From: Trochalopteron elliotii
Lineage: Eukaryota > Chordata > Aves > Passeriformes > Leiothrichidae
DNA: 64,000 nt
Assembly (NCBI GenBank): GCA_024734555.1
Contig: JANPWX010000247.1
Span: 124,001 to 188,000 of the forward strand
Reading direction: 5' to 3'
Part shown: in pieces, positions 1 to 10,224 of the stretch
Layout: every line of letters starts with the position of its first letter
How positions within the stretch are numbered: the first letter of the stretch is position 1
The notes under the pieces: generated by a model
What the model was told of the DNA's origin: nothing
Seen by the model: the letters and a program-made list of their open reading frames with translations, nothing else
The model's database searches: none
Position numbers and translations under genes: made by a program

Positions 1-136
1 CTGGTGCGTGGTCCAAATTTATTTGTAATCATGATCCGTAATCCAGCTTCAGGGAACCGGTACTTGGGAGGACTGGAGCAGATGATCTCATCCACCATCA
101 CAACGCTGTTTTTGCCATACTGCTGTATCCCCTTCA
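1..136 (-). CDS. SLC24A4: NCKX4 cytoplasmic-loop exon (partial, runs off the window)
   Basis: This exon encodes part of the large cytoplasmic loop of a K+-dependent Na+/Ca2+ exchanger. Read on the minus strand it opens after a TCATTAG acceptor. The first two bases complete the codon begun by the G that ends the exon at 4746, giving valine. The translation then contains the block YGKNSVVMVDEI, followed by FPEAGLRIMITNKFGPRTR at the window edge. These blocks are diagnostic of the NCKX3/NCKX4 branch, and the loop wording fits NCKX4 better than NCKX3. No stop or frameshift is present. The exon is still open at base 1, so its donor, the rest of the loop, the alpha-2 repeat and the C-terminal membrane half are not in this window. 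The gene name rests on remembered family sequences, not on a search. Confidence 0.92.
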
Positions 137-3100
137 CTAATGACCACAATGGACAGAGTTAGCAGTGTCATTGACCTTACCATGCATCCCATCACCTAGA
201 GTCAGGTCTTCTCAGGCTCAGGTGGGGAAAATAATGATGTGAATGCCTGAATTTACGAGTTCCTTTCCTTTAATATTTCTGCAGCCTGGTGAATCTGCTC
301 ATCGGTTGTGTGCCTTGATTAGATCACATGCTGGAAAAGGATTTCACTCTACTGAGGTAGTCACCAAGCCACTATCAGGTTAGTGGGAGCAGTTTTCCCT
401 CACCTGTCCATGCTGTAGTACCAGTTTTCTTTGCTTACATCTCACTAGAGTTTTGTACTCTTTCTCTAGAAGTGTTTGCACTGTGGCAGTGTAGACAGCA
501 CTCCTGAAACCTCTAAAGGTCTTCCATTGAATCAAGGTGCTGCACATCCAGAAGACCCTAAGGTTGTGCTCACTCCTTTGGGAAATCTTCACTTTACCTT
601 CACAGAATATTACCAGTATCTCTCACATGAAAAGATTTGAAAGGATGAGAAACAACAACTGTCAAGAACAAATCTATGCTATAAATAAGCCTCTGTTAAT
701 ATAAAGGAACCCATACCAAGTTTAGAATTAAAAAGTTAACAAAGTTCTACCACGTTAAGAACATGTAGAGACAAAATTTTATTGGGAATCAACACAAGTA
801 CAGGCAGGGACTTTAGGAGCTCACCAACAAACCAATATTCTCACAAATGCTACAGACTACACATAGCAAGCAGAGCAAGGCTCAGCAGACAGGAGACATA
901 CCCATGTGGTGTTAGAAAGCAGGGCAGGAAATACATACATGACTATAATAAGTATTAATTATTACATATAATAATATGTACAAAAAAATTCTTTGGTGCT
1001 TGTTTTCTGCTTTGCTTAGCTTGGCCTCCCCCTCTCCCTCCCCTTTTGCATTGTTACTTACATTAGGAAGAGGAGGAGAATTTAGGAGGTAGAAGTGAAA
1101 GATAATTAGTGCATGGTTCCAGTCAGGAAGCAAAGGAAATCTAAGAAAACACTCAACTCAAACAATGGAATTAAAACAGACCTGTTCTATACACAGAGAA
1201 GTCTATATTGTTACTTTTGCAATGTCACAGTGTTGAAATATTTTTGTTTTTCAGGAAGACTGGATCCATGCATACATCTAAGTCACATCATGCAATAAAG
1301 GCTTTGCAGTCTCAAGCATCTTCTAGCATATTTGCAGTTGAAGAAATACACTCTCCATAATGATTCAGCAAGAAAAACCAGAAACTTGTAAATCACCAAT
1401 AAACATCTGTAACTTTTACCCTTCAGCATTTGAGTGTCTTGCCTTGTTTCACTAAAATGGGTTCAGTGAGTACACTGGGGTCACCTGATGTGTCATAAAT
1501 ATAAGATCTCTGGTTTCACAAAGAAATGTGCCCTACTCAAAGAATCCACCCTGCAGTCTTGCTTCCAGCTTAACATCTCTTATACAGAATAGAACTAGTA
1601 GTAATTGTACATTTTCTAAATGTAAAGGACCAATTACCCTTCTCCATCCCAACACATAAAGCAAATTAATCTCACTGAATACTGTGGGTGATGATGCAAA
1701 TAAGAAGCTCATCCACTCCAGTGACTCTAGGTGTGTAGTAGCTTTCCTGTGAAGGAATATACAGCCACACAGGTTTCCTAGGAATCAGTCCTCACAGAAT
1801 AGGACTCAACCACATAAACGTAACTTTTGCTTTAGTTAAAGAAAAAGAAATGTTTGACAGCAATGCTAGTTTGACAGCAAAAAGGCCAGATATTAACAGT
1901 CTCATCAGATTAACTGCTTCCAAGTGAGTTCCTCCAGAGAATTAACCAAAATGCTTCATCTTACAGGGACATTAAAACATGGAAGCATTGAAGTTACTCT
2001 GAAACTGTTTCTTAGACCCCTGTGTAGACAATGAGCAAACACTCAGCTTTGATAAAAGTACCATAATTAAATGATGTAGAATACCTCATGCTAAATATAT
2101 ATGTAAGTAACAGCTATTCTGATTTACTGCGGCACAGTGCTTTTATTATTTTCACTATTTTCAGCTTGACTCCCTATGCCTGTTAAAATACATCCTTTAG
2201 CCCCATATAGTATGGACTCCACCTAAAAGTTGTTTTAAGAAATGTGAAAAGGAGAAAAGCCTTTCGCACTTCTTAAAAAAAAAATCTACTGAGAATAGCT
2301 TTTCTTTCCAACAAACTTACTGCTCACCACCAAAGGTTCATCACCAACAGCCCTGCCAAAATCAACAGAAAGCTTCTTGATGACTTTAGCTCTGAAACTT
2401 GGTCCCACAGAAACCCATTTATGTCCACATTTCTGGTTCCAGGCAGGGGTCAAACCATGCCACCTGGTGGAAATTTGCATCAATGTAATAAAAGTCAAGG
2501 GTAATACACATTTGTTCTTTGAAAATTGGAGCAGTATTCACAAAGTACATCCATTTTGCCTTTAACTGTGTGTGCAGAACTCACTATTGAAATGAAATTT
2601 TTCTTATGGTGAAAATCTCCTTTTTCTTTCTGAAACTTGAGTGATGAAAAGTTTTATATGGTACCACAGGAAGCTCTTGAAAGTATGAAACTTACAAGCA
2701 TAAAAGAGCTTTACAGTGTTACACTTTTTACCTGCACCCTGACCAACAGACTATCCTTGCTAGAAACAAAGTTCCTCATTCAAAGCAACTGTTTCTTTAT
2801 GGGGAGTAATCAGGCGTTTCTCCTGCGGAAAATCAGTTTAAGGTCAAACCTACACCTTGGCAAAGCCAAGGGAGGTTTTTTTGGTGGATCCTAAAAGCTG
2901 TTAACCAGTGGTTGAAAGCAAGGCAGAGGTCAGTCCCAGTTCTCTTCTTGCTATTAGCAGTGCTCCTTTCTAAAAGCTGCTACAGGGGAAAATGCAGCTC
3001 AGCTTGTGAAGCCAGCATGTGTCAACTAAGAGGGAGTCACTGATGGGTCATGGCATATTTTAAGAGAACAGGAGGGAAGAAGCTAGAGGCAGCCATGTGA

Positions 3101-4745
3101 CAGTTTTCTAGGACAGCATCTTAACACATAAAGCAGGGAGACTAACACTGCCATCCTCCCCTCTCACTGCTCACTCCAAATCCTTATTCTCTTCTTTCTG
3201 TACTTTCTCATCCCAAGGATGTTTGCCTATGACAGTATCTACACTCTCACTCTTTGGACAACTGTCCCTCCAATGCAGCATGTATTTGTGTAATGGCTGC
3301 TGGAGAAGACAAAAGGAATCTGACTGAAACTGCAGTATCAGTGCATCTTTGAGGCCAAATCAGAAAAGAAATCTGATGTGAACAGTTGCTAGTGAAGCTT
3401 TCTTGCTTCTTTTCTCCATGTTCTTCACAAGCATTCAATAATCTACACATTTCCTTGGAAAGGAAATAGGTGGACAGGCCAGCACTCTGTACTATCATCT
3501 CTTTACCACAAGGGCCAGAGAGGAGAGTCTGCTGGGAGATTACATCAGAACCCAACAAATTCCCCCAAAGTAACCAGTAACATCTGTGGTGTTTAACTGG
3601 ATTACCCTTTTCCCATGCTGCCACTTGAATACAGGAGGCATCTACGGAACCTTGCATGGACAAAAATCCACATCCAAGTGACAGATCTCACTATAGCAGA
3701 GCCAGTGCTCCCAGAAGTTCATTATAAAATGAGACAAAAGTATTTCAAAGCCACCACCATTTAATTATGCTGCAATGTCCTATGAGAAAAAAATTTAAAC
3801 TAGTGTTGTCTAAACACCTTACCTAGGACCAGAGCAGCAGTGTTTTGTCACTGAATAAACCTGTAGATACCTATATCTACCTTAAAGAAATCACAGCCTA
3901 AACACTAAAAGCAGAAAAGAGTGGGATTCTCTGAGTCTGCCCTAAATTTCTGTTTGGCATTATTTGTTATTACATGAGGATCTTTCAAATGCTACTGATA
4001 TTGCTGGTGAGCTCAGCCTCTTAGAATGGGAGATGTTTCCCAAGAACAAAGTGAGGAGACTTCATTTATTTAGAGCAGCCCAAGTGCTCACTAAATTGTG
4101 CTTTGAAAGTGGAATGATTTTGCTCTACAGAGAAAAGAGGCAATGGAAGAGAAGAGGGATAAGACAAAGATAAAAACAGGATCAGAAAACAAGCAAAAAA
4201 TACCCAGTTATTTTTGCTTACTTTCAGTACCAGAAGCTGGCTATCATCTTCTTTCCTTTATGACTGACACAAATAACAAAGAACTTGCATTTTTCAGTTT
4301 TATATATGTGTCTGGTGATGTACATAGACTATTTAGGCATGTGAAAACCAGTCTTTTGAGGATTTGAACTAAACATGTAACCCCTCTTGCTCACTGATTG
4401 GTCCATGTCCTCTCCTTCAATATCCACATCTCAGCTTCTCATTCCAAACTAATTTTTAAAGTGAAAATTGCCTTCTTCCTGGTAAAAAAAATGTATTTGT
4501 TTCACAATGATGTAACTCATCACTGAACAGGAGATAAAAAGGGAGCAAAATTGCCAATGTGCAAAGCAGTTTGTTTTCAGAATATATTTAAAAAACCCAA
4601 TACTTTTTTTTATGTGGCAATCTGACTGCTGAGTTATCAAGCTAACCCTGCTTACGATTGAATAGTGACACTGTTTTGATCCGCATTAAAGAAATAAAAA
4701 GGATACCCTGGGAACTTTTTCCAAGTCCTGTCTGCTCAGCCTTAC
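137..4745 (-). other. SLC24A4: SLC24A4 intron (4.6 kb)
   Basis: This is intron sequence between the loop exons, bounded by GTAAGG at 4745 and TTAG at 137 on the minus strand. I see no conserved NCKX peptide block, no recognisable repeat family and no other gene in it. It has open frames of up to 138 codons (3247-3663), but they show no recognisable domain or splice context and look like chance. Confidence 0.85.
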
Positions 4746-4888
4746 CTTTCCACAGCAATGGAATGGATGGGTCATCACAACTAGAGGCATAAAATTTATT
4801 ACCATCTTCAAGCTCATTGTTGACTGTGTCACCATTTCCAACATTCTTGCTTTTAAGGGTGAAGAAATTTTGCATCCTCACATTGTAC
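4746..4888 (-). CDS. SLC24A4: NCKX4 exon, start of the cytoplasmic loop (143 bp)
   Basis: The exon starts after CTTTCAG, its first G completing the lysine codon of the preceding exon, and ends at AAAG followed by GTAAGG. It encodes 47 full codons beginning YNVRMQNFFTLKSKN and ending with CDDPSIPLLWK. This is the membrane-to-cytosol junction after the fifth helix of the N-terminal half, where NCKX4 reads NVKMQ. The last 19 codons correspond to a segment that I recall as absent from some human SLC24A4 isoforms. A second possible donor lies inside the exon after base 4803 and is listed separately. The frame is intact. Confidence 0.93.
4801..4803 (-). other. SLC24A4: Candidate internal alternative 5' splice site
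   Basis: On the minus strand the exon sequence reads GATG then GTAATA, with the possible exon end at 4803 and GT at 4802-4801. Use of this site would leave the same phase (one base) as the main donor at 4746. Joining it to the exon at 136 would therefore give aspartate-valine-lysine in frame and delete exactly 57 bases, 19 codons. The main donor (GTAAGG) is closer to consensus, so this site would be the weaker one. Its use is an inference. Confidence 0.5.
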
Positions 4889-5945
4889 CTGAAAGTGCAA
4901 AGGAAAGGTCTAAAAAAGTTGGATTTTTGCATTTTCTTGGCAAACTTTTAAGTCATCTGAGAACTACTTACGCAGGCAAGCAATAAAGCCTAGATGGCAT
5001 GTTCTCTGACAACTAACAGGACGTGAACAGAAAGGACTGTCCAACTCAGTGGCAAGCTGAGAGGAAAGCAAGGACAGCACCCATCTCTCATGACATACAG
5101 CAAACTGCAAAAAGGCACTAGAGCAGATTTAGTGAAGGCAAAACACTGGAGCTGTGGTTTTTGGAGCCAGGACATTCACTATACAGCACCTTCTTTCCTC
5201 CTGCATCAGCTCACAATTCACCTCACTTTTTCTTTCAGTACTGTGTTCCCTGTGGGAGGGGTTTTGAGCATTTCTGGGACTGCTGACCATACCCTTCTAA
5301 AGACAGCATATATCTATTTTAGCACTAGAGTGGGATCTAAGAGGGCTGTCAATTAACTCTGCTAAGACTTGATGGAGGAGAAAAGGGAGTTCCAACAGGG
5401 TGATTTGTGAGGGGAAGGCACCAAGGGATATAAGTCTAAGCAACTTGCAATAGAAGGGTGGACTCACAGACACTTGCAGTAACAGTCAGACCTCTGACCC
5501 TCCTGTCAGAGGCAGTGACACAACAGAAGATGTCAGTGAACAGCCTGGTATGAGATGGTCTGAAGATAAATAAATGCTTAGCACTCTGTCTAATGCTCCT
5601 TGACCTTGTTCTCCAGGGAGTACAAAAAAGCAACAGCTGACATGATGTGTGTTCACAAACCAGAGTACCCTGCAAACTTTTCATATACCTTTGTATAAAT
5701 TACATTTTTTCTCAAGTTTTTTTCTGAAAGCTACTTTACCTCTGTGCACTGTGAAAAGGATGCATGAAAGTATTTGCTGCTGATTGAGCACAAACCTAGA
5801 ATCAAACTGGTTAAGCATAAAACCCAACAGATCTTACACAGAAACATGACTGGCTGTATTGCTCTCAGGCAGGAAGGTCAAGGACAAAACAAGACCAAAA
5901 AGAATGATGGTCAGTTAACATCTAAAGGTAAGGAGAAGTACTTAC
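4889..5945 (-). other. SLC24A4: SLC24A4 intron (1.06 kb)
   Basis: This intron is bounded by GTAAGTAC at 5945 and CTTTCAG at 4889 on the minus strand. I see no repeat family or additional exon in it. Confidence 0.85.
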
Positions 5946-5999
5946 TTCATGATAAGTATGTAGAATGAATACATAATGATGAGTACAAGGCTCTCCCAC
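5946..5999 (-). CDS. SLC24A4: NCKX4 exon, membrane helix before the loop (54 bp)
   Basis: This short exon follows a TTTTTGAG acceptor and ends at ATGAA before GTAAGTAC. With the split codons at both ends it encodes WESLVLIIMYSFYILIMK, a strongly hydrophobic helix that leads into the cytoplasmic loop. NCKX4 has the same arrangement with close residues (WEGLVLIILYVFYILIMK as I recall). The first G completes the second tryptophan codon of the WW pair begun in the 26-bp exon upstream. The closing AA completes lysine with the next exon. Both joins keep the frame, which is the best evidence that the boundaries are correct. Confidence 0.92.
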
Positions 6000-6687
6000 C
6001 TCAAAAAGACAAAAAGAAGTGTTAGAAGGCCATTCAAACAGCTGTATGCTTCACAAGTTTTATGTAGGAGTGTGCCTTAAACATCCGGTACAAGTCACAT
6101 TTGTGCACACAGGACAACATCATTAAGATTAGACAGTGTCTCAGCAGAATGAGAGGGGAAGCCGACTCTCAGTTTCACTAAACATGCAAATAAAAAGCAA
6201 TGCATGTATTTCAGAAATGTGCTATGCAGACTGAAACCACAGCCACCCTCTGAGGTAACATCAAGGCCTTTTGTCATTTCAGTGCTGAAGCACAGGCCAG
6301 GCACCCTGATAGCACCACTAGAAGGTGCCTATGATCTTCCACTAGGATTCACACTGGAGTGTTCTTTGGAACACCTGGCATCCCCATAACTGTTAACAGC
6401 CAGAATCGGAGCAGAAGAGTTTTAGTGACTCTCTCTCCACATGGGAATCTTCAGGCCTTACACAGAGCCTATGTACTTCCTTATTGCTTCCTGGTTCTTA
6501 CATTTTCTTTTAGCTTTCCATGACCATCACAAAAACTAAGTCCAAACAAAATACATAGGATTTCCTAAGTGATCAACCCAGCTCACACTCTCAGTGTGTA
6601 GAATGAAAGCCAATTACACTACAACTCGATTTACTGGTGAGCCTCATGGCAAACACAGGACTGCATGGAATAATTTACACAACTTAC
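6000..6687 (-). other. SLC24A4: SLC24A4 intron (0.69 kb)
   Basis: This intron is bounded by GTAAGT at 6687 and a TTTTTGAG acceptor at 6000 on the minus strand. I see no other gene or repeat in it. Confidence 0.85.
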
Positions 6688-6713
6688 CATTCTATTTTCT
6701 CATCATATATGAA
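6688..6713 (-). CDS. SLC24A4: NCKX4 microexon (26 bp)
   Basis: The exon is only 26 bases, between a CTTCTAG acceptor and a GTAAGT donor. It encodes FIYDEKIE plus the first two bases of a tryptophan codon, corresponding to FIYDEQIVWWE in human NCKX4 as I recall it. It forms the short linker between the fourth and fifth helices of the N-terminal half. It is too small to be found as an open frame. It was located by looking for the peptide missing between the exons at 7773-7699 and 5999-5946. Both joins are in frame. Confidence 0.9.
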
Positions 6714-7698
6714 CTAGAAGAAGGAAAAAAAGGAAACACATAAATTGAGCATTTCTCTGATCTATCTCAAAAAACCATCAATTTTTTTCAGCAGATATCA
6801 GTCATATCTAGACAGACCTACTCAAGTTTTGACCCTTTCTAACCAGAACTTCCAGTGTATGGATTGTGCCCCTCACAAAACACAAACCTTGGAAACAAGG
6901 CCTGGATCCCTGTCAGTGGCTGTTTTAAGTACTATTAAAGGAAACAGTACAAGCATGTGAAAGACAGACAGATACATGCTCATGTACCCACATGCTACAC
7001 TGTGCAAATGACAGCAGCAAAGTCACTTATTCCAAAAAAACTTAATTCTTGAGTCCTTCTAACAGCTAGACTAGTTTTAGCAGAACAGATAGCCATTTCA
7101 TTTCTCCACTTGGGTGAAGTGGTTATACACATTTTACTCCACCCTGTGTAACTGCTGTTACTGAATACATAGCTAGTGATCCACTTGTATTACAAAATAC
7201 AGACTAAATGGATTCTTCCCTGCCTTGCCACCAGACACATTAAATGTGTACATTCAGGAACCACACTGCTCTAGATGAATAAAGTGGTATTTCACCTGTG
7301 CTCTACATGGAAAAACTTTCCCAGAATCTGAAATAAAATTACTGTGTAGAAGCAAGAAACAGCCACCTTCTCTATTTAAAATAGATGTGTAGCTCAAAAT
7401 TTTTCACCTACACAAGCAGTCTCCTGGGTCTCAGGACTGTTATGCACTGCATAACAGTATCCTACCAGTCTGCAGAACTTTACAAACCCTAGGTACAAAA
7501 CAAATAGACCCCCACATATTTCATGGGGCTGTATGAAATTTTCATATTTATACAACATTATGGAGCTCAGCCCTCAGTTCCAGATGCCACTAGAACCAGC
7601 TAGGAAAATAATTATTTGCCAGTGTGTATCAATAGTTAGCAGGCTGGTCCTTCAAAAATTCAAGCAATGAAACACAGTAAGATAAGAGAACTACTTAC
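6714..7698 (-). other. SLC24A4: SLC24A4 intron (0.99 kb)
   Basis: This intron is bounded by GTAAGTAG at 7698 and CTTCTAG at 6714 on the minus strand. I see nothing else recognisable in it. Confidence 0.85.
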
Positions 7699-7773
7699 AA
7701 CAATAAGAATGATCACAGATATTGTGTAGTATACAGAATCCCGGAACACAGCCCACTGGGTGAGACAAACCAC
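7699..7773 (-). CDS. SLC24A4: NCKX4 exon, fourth helix of the N-terminal half (75 bp)
   Basis: The exon has exactly 25 codons, opening after TTTTCAG and closing at ATTGTT before GTAAGTAG. The translation contains VVCLTQWAVFRDSVYYTISV and continues into IILIV, a hydrophobic helix. The RDSVYYTISV block is shared with NCKX4, whereas NCKX3 reads RDSIYYTLSV, which supports the choice of paralogue. The segment before it differs from the human VVRLTWWAVC that I recall, so this loop has diverged. The frame is open and both ends are phase 0. Confidence 0.93.
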
Positions 7774-7875
7774 CTGAAAAATGCCACACCTTCAGCCATC
7801 AAAAATATGGGATTTCAAAAACAAACAAACAAAAAGGCCCCTATCTTAAAATAACTTTGGTGTGTGAGCAGAGTA

Positions 7876-7915
<40 letters not shown>

Positions 7916-8517
7916 GCAACAATTCTGAAACCAAATGCAGTTTTATGCTACCATGAAGAAGTATCAGTCTCTTAAACAATCTATAATAAGCATCAGTAAT
8001 AAAAATCATATAGAAACTTCCATTATTGAAATACATTTCTTACTACTGATACTTGATTTGGTCATAATTTCAATTGTAAAATACAATTCATTGTACTGCA
8101 GCAAATCAATTGTTCCTTGTTCCTTTTATTGGGGGATATATTTGACTTACTACCTGACAAAATATGATAAAAGGTTTAACCATCTATTGAGTAAATGGAG
8201 AAAATCTCATGCTTGTGTCCCAGATTCTTTGACTCTCATCAGCACCAGGAAGGATCAGCAGATGCCACTGATCAGCTGACTGTAAACACAGTACTGTATG
8301 AAGAGGAACCAGTTTCCTCTGTATGCTACGTGTTCAGAGTGCTGACACTACAGCTGAACTTTTTGGAAATATTCGCTATTTGTAAATTCTTTCCAATCTT
8401 TGAAGTTTTTCACAATGCCACTTTTGTCTGTGATTTTGTCTTTTTTTTTAACATATGCTCATGGAAACCCTTTAAGTGTAAGCAATTGTACTATGTAAAG
8501 ACAAGTATTTTACTAAC
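7774..8517 (-). other. SLC24A4: SLC24A4 intron (0.74 kb)
   Basis: This intron runs between GTTAGT at 8517 and TTTTCAG at 7774 on the minus strand. It contains the (ATT)n microsatellite listed separately and no other recognisable element. Confidence 0.85.
7875..7915 (+). repeat. (ATT)n microsatellite
   Basis: About 41 bases of uninterrupted ATT trinucleotide repeat lie within an intron. The length is likely polymorphic. On the minus strand it reads as an artificial poly-isoleucine frame. Confidence 0.97.
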
Positions 8518-8621
8518 CTGTCCTGCAAACAGTCCACAGACACCAACAATGCAGAGGATGTTGAAAACTGCTGAACCAACAATGGTCCCAACTCCTACAT
8601 CTCCATGAGTGATAAATACAC
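8518..8621 (-). CDS. SLC24A4: NCKX4 exon, third helix and end of the alpha-1 region (104 bp)
   Basis: The exon follows CTCTGCAG and ends in CAG before GTTAGT. After two bases that complete glycine it encodes 34 codons including VFITHGDVGVGTIVGSAVFN and then a hydrophobic CIVGVCGLFAGQ stretch. GDVGVGTIVGSAVFN is one of the most conserved blocks in NCKX exchangers, next to the first ion-binding repeat. Histidine in ITHGD matches NCKX4; NCKX3 has lysine there, as I recall. The frame is intact. Confidence 0.96.
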
Positions 8622-9189
8622 CTGCAGAGGGAGCAAAACATACATAACTACCTCTGTCATCTAATTTTAGGTCACTCAGAAGATGTACTACTTGTAAAAT
8701 AGAGACAGTTTCAAAGATTAACCAAAACATGTTTCATAATTAAGGCTTGCTTCTCTGTGTAGTAATTTGTGCATTTAGTCTAGCTAGTGGCTCTCCCGCT
8801 GTGGCTTAAAATGTCTACATATATACTTTCAGTAAATGATTTCTTAACTAGCTAGTTCAACAATAAGTTCTCTGTTTCACAGCTTAGTTTTCAGTTGTGC
8901 AACAATCCATTCAAATGAGCATAAAACATCTCCAGTCACATTAGAAGCATGGATTTTATTTAAAGCATAGAATTTTTTCTCCAAAGTGAGCAACCAGATA
9001 ACTTTTGTTAAAGTTACTTGATTTCTAAAGGGAGAAAGGCTAACACTCACTGCTTTTCAAGAAGTTGAATGTGAGGTTATGGTGCATTCCTTTGGACTAT
9101 TTCCCTAAAGTTTGTAAAAATATCAGTCAGGAAAAAGCCTACAAAGGCTTTTCTAAAGAGTTATCAAATTTAGGCCATCGGGCTGCTAG

Positions 9190-9671
9190 AAAGCCACAAC
9201 CTAGTTGCCATTACTGAAATTTGATTGGACAAATCCCACAGCTGGATGCTGCTATCAAGGGCTATGGGCTGCTCAAAGGGACAGCTGAGAACAGTGGTGG
9301 GGGTGGCTGCCTATGAGGAAAGGCTGAGGGAACTGTGTTTGTTCATCCTGGAGAGGAGAAGGGTCGGAGGAGACATTTTTACAGCCTTTCAACACTTAAA
9401 GGGATGTTACACGAAAGAGGAGGACAAACTTTTTAGGATCCCTAGGACAAGGAGTAATGGTTTTAAACTAAAAGAGGGTAGATTAAGACTAGATAAAAGG
9501 AATAAATCTTTTCAAATGAGAGTGGTGAGATGCTGGCACAAAGATGGCCCCACCACTGGAAACATTCAGGGTTTGTTGGCTGGAACTCTGAGCAACCTCA
9601 TCTAGTTGGAAATGTTGCTGCTCACTGCAGGGCAGCTGAATTAGATGTCCTTTAAAGGTCTCTTCCTCTAG
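9190..9671 (+). mobile_element. CR1 retrotransposon fragment, internally deleted
   Basis: The piece begins with sequence like the CR1 endonuclease region: around 9198 the + strand translates to LVAITEI, a stop, then LDKSHSW. It then passes near 9290-9310 to the CR1 3' region, recognisable from GCCTATGAGGAAAGGCTGAGG, the 'gagaggagaagg' block and the terminal GGTCTCTTCC near 9660. The reverse-transcriptase region that should lie between is missing, so the copy has a large internal deletion. It is dead: stops and frameshifts are present. The left edge is approximate. CR1-like sequence (AAAGCCTACAAAGGCTTTTC, about 9136) may extend it leftward. Confidence 0.75.
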
Positions 9672-9890
9672 ATGGGGTCTCATGAGAGTGGAGTAGAGGA
9701 GCAGAATCACCTCCCTCAACCTGCAGGCCACACTGCTTTTGGTGCAGCTCAGGATACAGTTGGTTTTCTGGGCTGCAAGTGCACACTGGCTGCACAGTGA
9801 CAGATCATGATGAGCTTCTCATCATCCAACACCCCCAAGTCTTTCTCCTCAGGGCTGCTCTTAATCTATTTCCAAATATATCAAATTACT
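9672..9890 (-). mobile_element. CR1 fragment, antisense
   Basis: Starting at GATGGGGTCTCATGAG, the + strand reads as the reverse complement of the part of CR1 a few hundred bases before its 3' end. Typical blocks are CACCTCCCTCAACCTGCAGG, CAGGATACAGTTGGTTTTCT and CACCCCCAAGTC. The terminal 3' portion expected to its left is missing and the oppositely oriented CR1 piece abuts it directly. This suggests a nested insertion or an inversion. Confidence 0.75.
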
Positions 9891-10139
9891 TCTCAAGGGA
9901 CTTCAATAAATCTCTTCTTTTGCGCCCTGTGTTCAGAATCAGACATTTCTCTCTGTGTTTTGAGAGAAGACTCACAGTTCCATGAGATATTTTGAGTAGT
10001 TAATTATACCATGAACCACAGACTAGCTGACAGCTGGAATTGCTGATTATAAATTGTCAGAAGAATGGGTACCTGTGCTTGATCTGCTGCTGATTTCTTA
10101 ACAGCAGATCTCAAAAAAGCTTGTGTGTGGGCTCCATAC

Positions 10140-10224
10140 CTATAACAGATGCAAACAGTTCTGGGGTGGAGCTCCCTGCTGCCATGAATGTGGCTCCAGC
10201 AACATCTTCACTCAAATGTAGTTT
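10140..10224 (-). CDS. SLC24A4: NCKX4 exon, core of the alpha-1 ion-binding repeat (85 bp)
   Basis: The exon starts after TTCTTCTAG and ends at ATAG before GTATGG. It encodes 28 codons, [10 protein letters not shown] followed by [18 protein letters not shown], then one base of glycine. This is the alpha-1 repeat of the Ca2+/cation antiporter superfamily. The GSSTPE motif contains the acidic residue that the family uses to coordinate Ca2+ and K+ in the transport site. Threonine before the proline matches NCKX4; NCKX1-3 usually have alanine there. All the motif residues are present, so nothing here suggests loss of transport. Confidence 0.97.

Larger units (their letters stand above)
8622..10139 (-). 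other. SLC24A4: SLC24A4 intron (1.5 kb) containing CR1 fragments
   Basis: This intron is bounded by GTATGG at 10139 and TGCAG at 8622 on the minus strand. Its central part holds two CR1-derived pieces in opposite orientation, listed separately. The remainder shows nothing recognisable. Confidence 0.85.

Noticed and set aside
2286..2498. Possible further NCKX4 exon on the minus strand
   Set aside because: The translation does not match the loop sequence. The exons at 4746 and 136 already join in the correct phase with conserved sequence on both sides.
3247..3663. 138-codon open frame on the minus strand, as a gene or exon
   Set aside because: It shows no recognised domain and no NCKX similarity, and it sits inside an intron whose flanking exons join in frame without it.
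7815..8036. Poly-isoleucine open frame
   Set aside because: It is produced by the (ATT)n microsatellite read on the minus strand.
9225..9605. 126-codon open frame on the + strand
   Set aside because: It reads out of frame through CR1 endonuclease-like and 3' untranslated sequence.
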